A stretch of DNA of 64,000 nt from assembly GCF_030814655.1 (NCBI RefSeq), contig NZ_JAUSVK010000001.1, positions 2,499,501 through 2,563,500 of the forward strand. Reading direction: 5' to 3'. Below, piece by piece: positions 61,187 through 64,000 of the stretch; the first letter of the stretch is position 1, and each line of letters starts with the position of its first letter. This stretch comes from Labrys monachus (lineage in GTDB: Bacteria; Pseudomonadota; Alphaproteobacteria; Rhizobiales; Labraceae). A program made the position numbers and the translations under genes. The notes under the pieces are model-generated. The model saw only the letters and a list, made by a program, of their open reading frames with translations, did not search any database and was not told where the DNA came from.

Positions 61187-61196
61187 GCTCGAGCCC

Positions 61197-62195
61197 TCAG
61201 TTCACGGGGCAGGTGTTGTCGGCGGAATAATCGTGCACGACGATCTTGCCGGACACGATGTCCTTGGTCACCGACGCGATCTCGGCATTCATGGCATCGC
61301 TGACGAGCGCCTTGTTGTTGTCGTCCATGGCGAGGCCGACGCCGTTCTCCTTCAGGCCGAGCACGTTGGAGCCGGTCTTGAAGGTGCCGGCCTCGCCGGT
61401 CTTGAACGCTTCGTAGACGGCCTCGTCGACATGTTTGAGGACGGAGGTGAGCACCTTGCCCGGATGCAGGCCGTTCTGGTTCGAATCGACGCCGATGGAG
61501 AGCTTGCCTTCGTCGGCCGCGGCCTGCAGCACGCCGAGGCCGGTCTGCCCGGCGGCCGCGTAGACGATGTCCGCACCCTGCGAGATCTGCGCTTTCGTCA
61601 GCTCGGCGCCGCGGCCCGGATCGTTCCAGGCCGACGCGGTGGTGCCGGTCATGTTCTGGATCACCTTGACAGCCGGGTTGGCCGCCTTGGCGCCCTGGAC
61701 ATAGCCGCAGCCGAAGGAGCGGATCAGCGGGATGTCCATGCCGCCGACGAAGCCGATGGTGCCGGTCTTCGAGGTCTTGGCGGCGAGATAGCCGGCGAGG
61801 AAGGAGCCTTCGTCGGCGCGATAGGTGTAGGAGGCGACGTTGGGCAGGTCGACCACGTCGTCGACGATGCCGAAATGGATCTTCGGATAGGCCTTGGCGA
61901 CGGCCGTCACCGCATCCTCATAGGCGAAGCCCAGCACCATGATGGGATCGTTGCCGTCCTTGGCGAAGCGGCGCAGGGCCTGCTCGCGCTGCGAGGCGTT
62001 GGTGATCTCGAACTCGCGATAGCTCTTGCCGCTCTCCTTCTTCCAGCGCTCGGCTCCGTGGAAGGCGCCCTCGTTGAAGGACTTGTCGAATTTGCCGCCC
62101 AGATCGTAGATAATGGCCGGCCCGGGCTTGCCGGCGGCAAGGGCTGCCGCGCACACGCCCATCGACAGGGCCAGACCGAGAAGGGTCGATTTCAT
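61197..62195 (-). CDS. BMP family nucleoside-binding protein
   Basis: 332 residues, basic-membrane-protein/PnrA fold. Signal peptide STLLGLALSMGVCAAALA, then GPAIIYDLGGKFDKSFNEGA, the BMP opening; IGFVGGMDIPLIRSFGCGYV and YAAAGQTGLGVLQAA line the purine or pyrimidine nucleoside site in relatives. The periplasmic receptor of the ABC system encoded next. GGGAG precedes the chosen ATG; the longer frame upstream has no signal-like start. Confidence 0.92.
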   Translation of the reverse strand: MKSTLLGLALSMGVCAAALAAGKPGPAIIYDLGGKFDKSFNEGAFHGAERWKKESGKSYREFEITNASQREQALRRFAKDGNDPIMVLGFAYEDAVTAVAKAYPKIHFGIVDDVVDLPNVASYTYRADEGSFLAGYLAAKTSKTGTIGFVGGMDIPLIRSFGCGYVQGAKAANPAVKVIQNMTGTTASAWNDPGRGAELTKAQISQGADIVYAAAGQTGLGVLQAAADEGKLSIGVDSNQNGLHPGKVLTSVLKHVDEAVYEAFKTGEAGTFKTGSNVLGLKENGVGLAMDDNNKALVSDAMNAEIASVTKDIVSGKIVVHDYSADNTCPVN

Positions 62196-62403
62196 CACGC
62201 TCTCCCGCGCTTGTTCCGGACTCTTGGATGCGGGGGCGCTGCCGAAGGAAGCCGGAACCGGCGAACGAGCGGCAGCGCTCCTCGTCGCGAGCATGGCATG
62301 GCGGTCGAGCTATTGAGAAGAGGCGTTGTGCGTTTCATATCGCTTTTCATATCAAACGCCGTCGAAGCCGGCGCTCTCTCGCGGACCGGCAGGGGAAACA
62401 GCC

Positions 62404-62787
62404 ATGAAACTCGTCCGTCGCAGCCTGGCGCTCGTCGCCCATGACCTCAAGAAGGACGAGATGGTCTCGTTCGCGCAGGCCCACCGGGCGATTCTCGTCC
62501 GATACGACCTGGTGGCGACGGGAACGACGGGCGGGCGGGTGCTGGCGGCCTGCCCGGAACTGTCGCTCACCACCGTCAAGAGCGGGCCGCTCGGCGGCGA
62601 CCAGCAGATCGGCGCCCTCATCGCCGAGGGACAGGTGCAGGGCCTGTTCTTCTTTGTCGATCCCCTGTCCCCGATGCCGCATGATGTCGACGTCAAGGCG
62701 CTCACCCGCCTGGCGCTCGTTTACGACATCCCTATGGCGCTCAACGCCGCGACAGCCCATATGATCGTAGGGCAGATGCTCGATTGA
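62404..62787 (+). CDS. mgsA: Methylglyoxal synthase
   Basis: 127 residues. Converts dihydroxyacetone phosphate to methylglyoxal and phosphate, a bypass that releases phosphate and relieves sugar-phosphate stress. [17 protein letters not shown] at the start, [11 protein letters not shown] and [20 protein letters not shown] form the phosphate site, [19 protein letters not shown] carries the catalytic Asp and His. Size and motif order are standard. Upstream of dnaK on the same strand but with its own spacing. Confidence 0.94.
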   Translation: MKLVRRSLALVAHDLKKDEMVSFAQAHRAILVRYDLVATGTTGGRVLAACPELSLTTVKSGPLGGDQQIGALIAEGQVQGLFFFVDPLSPMPHDVDVKALTRLALVYDIPMALNAATAHMIVGQMLD

Positions 62788-62830
62788 GTGTCCGCCCACA
62801 AATTCCTGTCTGTACAGGGCGGCCAAGTGC

Positions 62831-62860
62831 CTTGCGGCCCCTGAATGCCCCCCTTATATA
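62831..62860 (+). promoter_or_regulatory. Probable heat-shock (RpoH) promoter of dnaK
   Basis: CTTGCGG at 62831 and CCCCTTATATA-like CCCTTATATA ending at 62860 fit the rhizobial sigma-32 pattern (CTTG, about 17 bases, CTATAT). About 125 bases before the dnaK start. Confidence 0.6.
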
Positions 62861-62984
62861 CCCGCCGAACCCGCGAGTTTTGTGGGGTTTCCGATAGGGA
62901 CCGGCCGGGTTCCTGAGGGCTCTCCCGGCCTAGGCGCTGCTGCTTCGGGGCGCGTCGGTCTGCTGAAAAGGAAGGATGAGATCT

Positions 62985-64000
62985 ATGGCTAAAGTTATTG
63001 GTATCGACCTTGGCACCACCAACTCCTGCGTGGCCGTCATGGAGGGCTCGACCGCCCGTGTGATCGAGAATTCCGAGGGCATGCGCACCACGCCCTCCAT
63101 CGTCGCCTTCACCGACGACGGTGAGCGGCTGGTGGGCCAGCCGGCGAAGCGCCAGGCCGTGACCAATCCGGAACGGACCTTCTTCGCCATCAAGCGTCTG
63201 ATCGGGCGCACCTTCGACGACCCGATGACGCAGAAGGACAGGGGCCTCGTTCCCTACAAGATCACCCGTGCCAGCAATGGCGACGCCTGGGTCGAGGCCG
63301 ACGGCAAGTCCTATTCGCCCTCGCAGATTTCGGCTTTCACCCTTCAGAAGATGAAGGAGACGGCGGAGGCCCATCTCGGCCAGCCCGTGACGCAGGCCGT
63401 CATCACCGTTCCCGCCTATTTCAACGACGCCCAGCGCCAGGCGACCAAGGATGCCGGCAAGATCGCCGGCCTCGAAGTGCTGCGCATCATCAACGAGCCG
63501 ACGGCCGCCGCTCTCGCCTATGGCCTCGACAAGAAGAAGACCGGCACCATCGCGGTCTATGACCTCGGCGGCGGCACCTTCGACGTGTCGATCCTGGAGA
63601 TCGGCGACGGCGTGTTCGAGGTGAAGTCGACCAACGGCGACACCTTCCTCGGCGGCGAGGATTTCGACATGCGCCTGGTCGAGTACCTGGCGGACGAGTT
63701 CAAGCGCGAGCAGGGTATCGACCTGCGCAAGGACAAGCTGGCGCTCCAGCGCCTGAAGGAAGCGGCGGAAAAGGCCAAGATCGAACTGTCCTCGACGGCG
63801 CAGACCGAAATCAACCTGCCCTACATCACGGCGGATGCTTCCGGTCCGAAGCATCTGGCGCTCAAGCTGTCGCGTTCCAAGTTCGAGAGCCTGGTCGACG
63901 ATCTCGTCCAGCGCACGGTCGAGCCCTGCCGCAAGGCGCTCAAGGATGCGGGCCTGGCGGCCGGCCAGATCGACGAGGTCGTTCTCGTCGGTGGCATGAC
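62985..64000 (+). CDS. dnaK: Chaperone protein DnaK (partial, C-terminus outside window)
   Basis: 338 residues of the ATPase domain are visible. [16 protein letters not shown] is the phosphate-1 loop, [20 protein letters not shown] and [18 protein letters not shown] the connect-1 region, and [20 protein letters not shown] phosphate-2. Hsp70 folding cycle with DnaJ and GrpE in the cytoplasm. GGAAGGA lies upstream of the ATG, and a likely heat-shock promoter precedes it. The window ends within the domain (VVLVGGM). Confidence 0.98.
   Translation, partial: MAKVIGIDLGTTNSCVAVMEGSTARVIENSEGMRTTPSIVAFTDDGERLVGQPAKRQAVTNPERTFFAIKRLIGRTFDDPMTQKDRGLVPYKITRASNGDAWVEADGKSYSPSQISAFTLQKMKETAEAHLGQPVTQAVITVPAYFNDAQRQATKDAGKIAGLEVLRIINEPTAAALAYGLDKKKTGTIAVYDLGGGTFDVSILEIGDGVFEVKSTNGDTFLGGEDFDMRLVEYLADEFKREQGIDLRKDKLALQRLKEAAEKAKIELSSTAQTEINLPYITADASGPKHLALKLSRSKFESLVDDLVQRTVEPCRKALKDAGLAAGQIDEVVLVGGM

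Noticed and set aside
62721-63854. 377-codon minus-strand frame opposite dnaK
   Set aside because: It is the antisense shadow of the highly conserved dnaK coding sequence.
1-64000. tRNA, rRNA and insertion sequences
   Set aside because: None recognised on reading either strand; the repeats present are short palindromes without a transposase gene in the window.

Overview
The window is about 64 kb of GC-rich (roughly two-thirds G+C) bacterial chromosome. Gene content points to an alphaproteobacterium of the order Hyphomicrobiales (Rhizobiales): an aerobic cob-type cobalamin locus, fabA-fabB-fabI, an Omp25/31-type surface protein, a DUF1127-like small protein, and an RpoH-like promoter before dnaK. 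The genus cannot be fixed from sequence alone. Nothing looks like a transposase, prophage, tRNA or rRNA. The striking structural feature is a set of dispersed palindromic repeats, in at least three designs, between genes and in three cases inside cobalamin genes without breaking the frame.

Layout. 0-8 kb (minus strand): a sugar-acid catabolic cluster with an ABC sugar transporter (binding protein, an unusual ATPase-permease fusion, a second permease), an amidohydrolase, a SorC-type regulator and an L-fuconate dehydratase cut by the window edge. 8.5-12.4 kb: one 1293-codon reading frame that joins a cytoplasmic-type glycosyltransferase to a complete autotransporter with its own signal peptide. 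12.6-26.2 kb: cobalamin synthesis; cobU-cobO run left, and an AdoCbl riboswitch leads a DUF1636 gene, cobW, cobN, cobG, cobH, cobI and cobJ to the right, followed by cobK (minus), cobL, cobE and cobM. 26.2-29.7 kb: a divergent pair that matches D-apiose dehydrogenase and D-apionate lactonase.

29.7-34.3 kb: a ParD antitoxin with a frameshifted ParE partner, two DMT transporters, L-carnitine dehydrogenase and a hotdog thioesterase. 35-46 kb: a seven-gene minus-strand operon for methylated amines (flavin-dependent ACAD-fold protein, flavin reductase, trimethylamine N-oxide demethylase, GcvT-like DmmD and the three dimethylamine monooxygenase subunits), divergent from an APC permease. Carnitine, TMAO and dimethylamine genes side by side suggest a region for using quaternary and methylated amines as C and N sources.

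46.4-64 kb: outer membrane protein, an orphan SNF2-type helicase with a DUF3297 gene, an Asp/Glu racemase family gene, small proteins, fabI/fabB/fabA for unsaturated fatty acids and enoyl reduction, a nucleoside salvage locus (deoA-deoB to the right; cytidine deaminase and a BMP-type nucleoside ABC transporter to the left), methylglyoxal synthase, and the start of dnaK.

Most notable: the glycosyltransferase-autotransporter fusion, the in-frame palindromic repeats in cobN and cobG, and the flavin-monooxygenase-like pair that heads the TMAO/dimethylamine operon. All functional statements are from reading the sequence; no database search was run.
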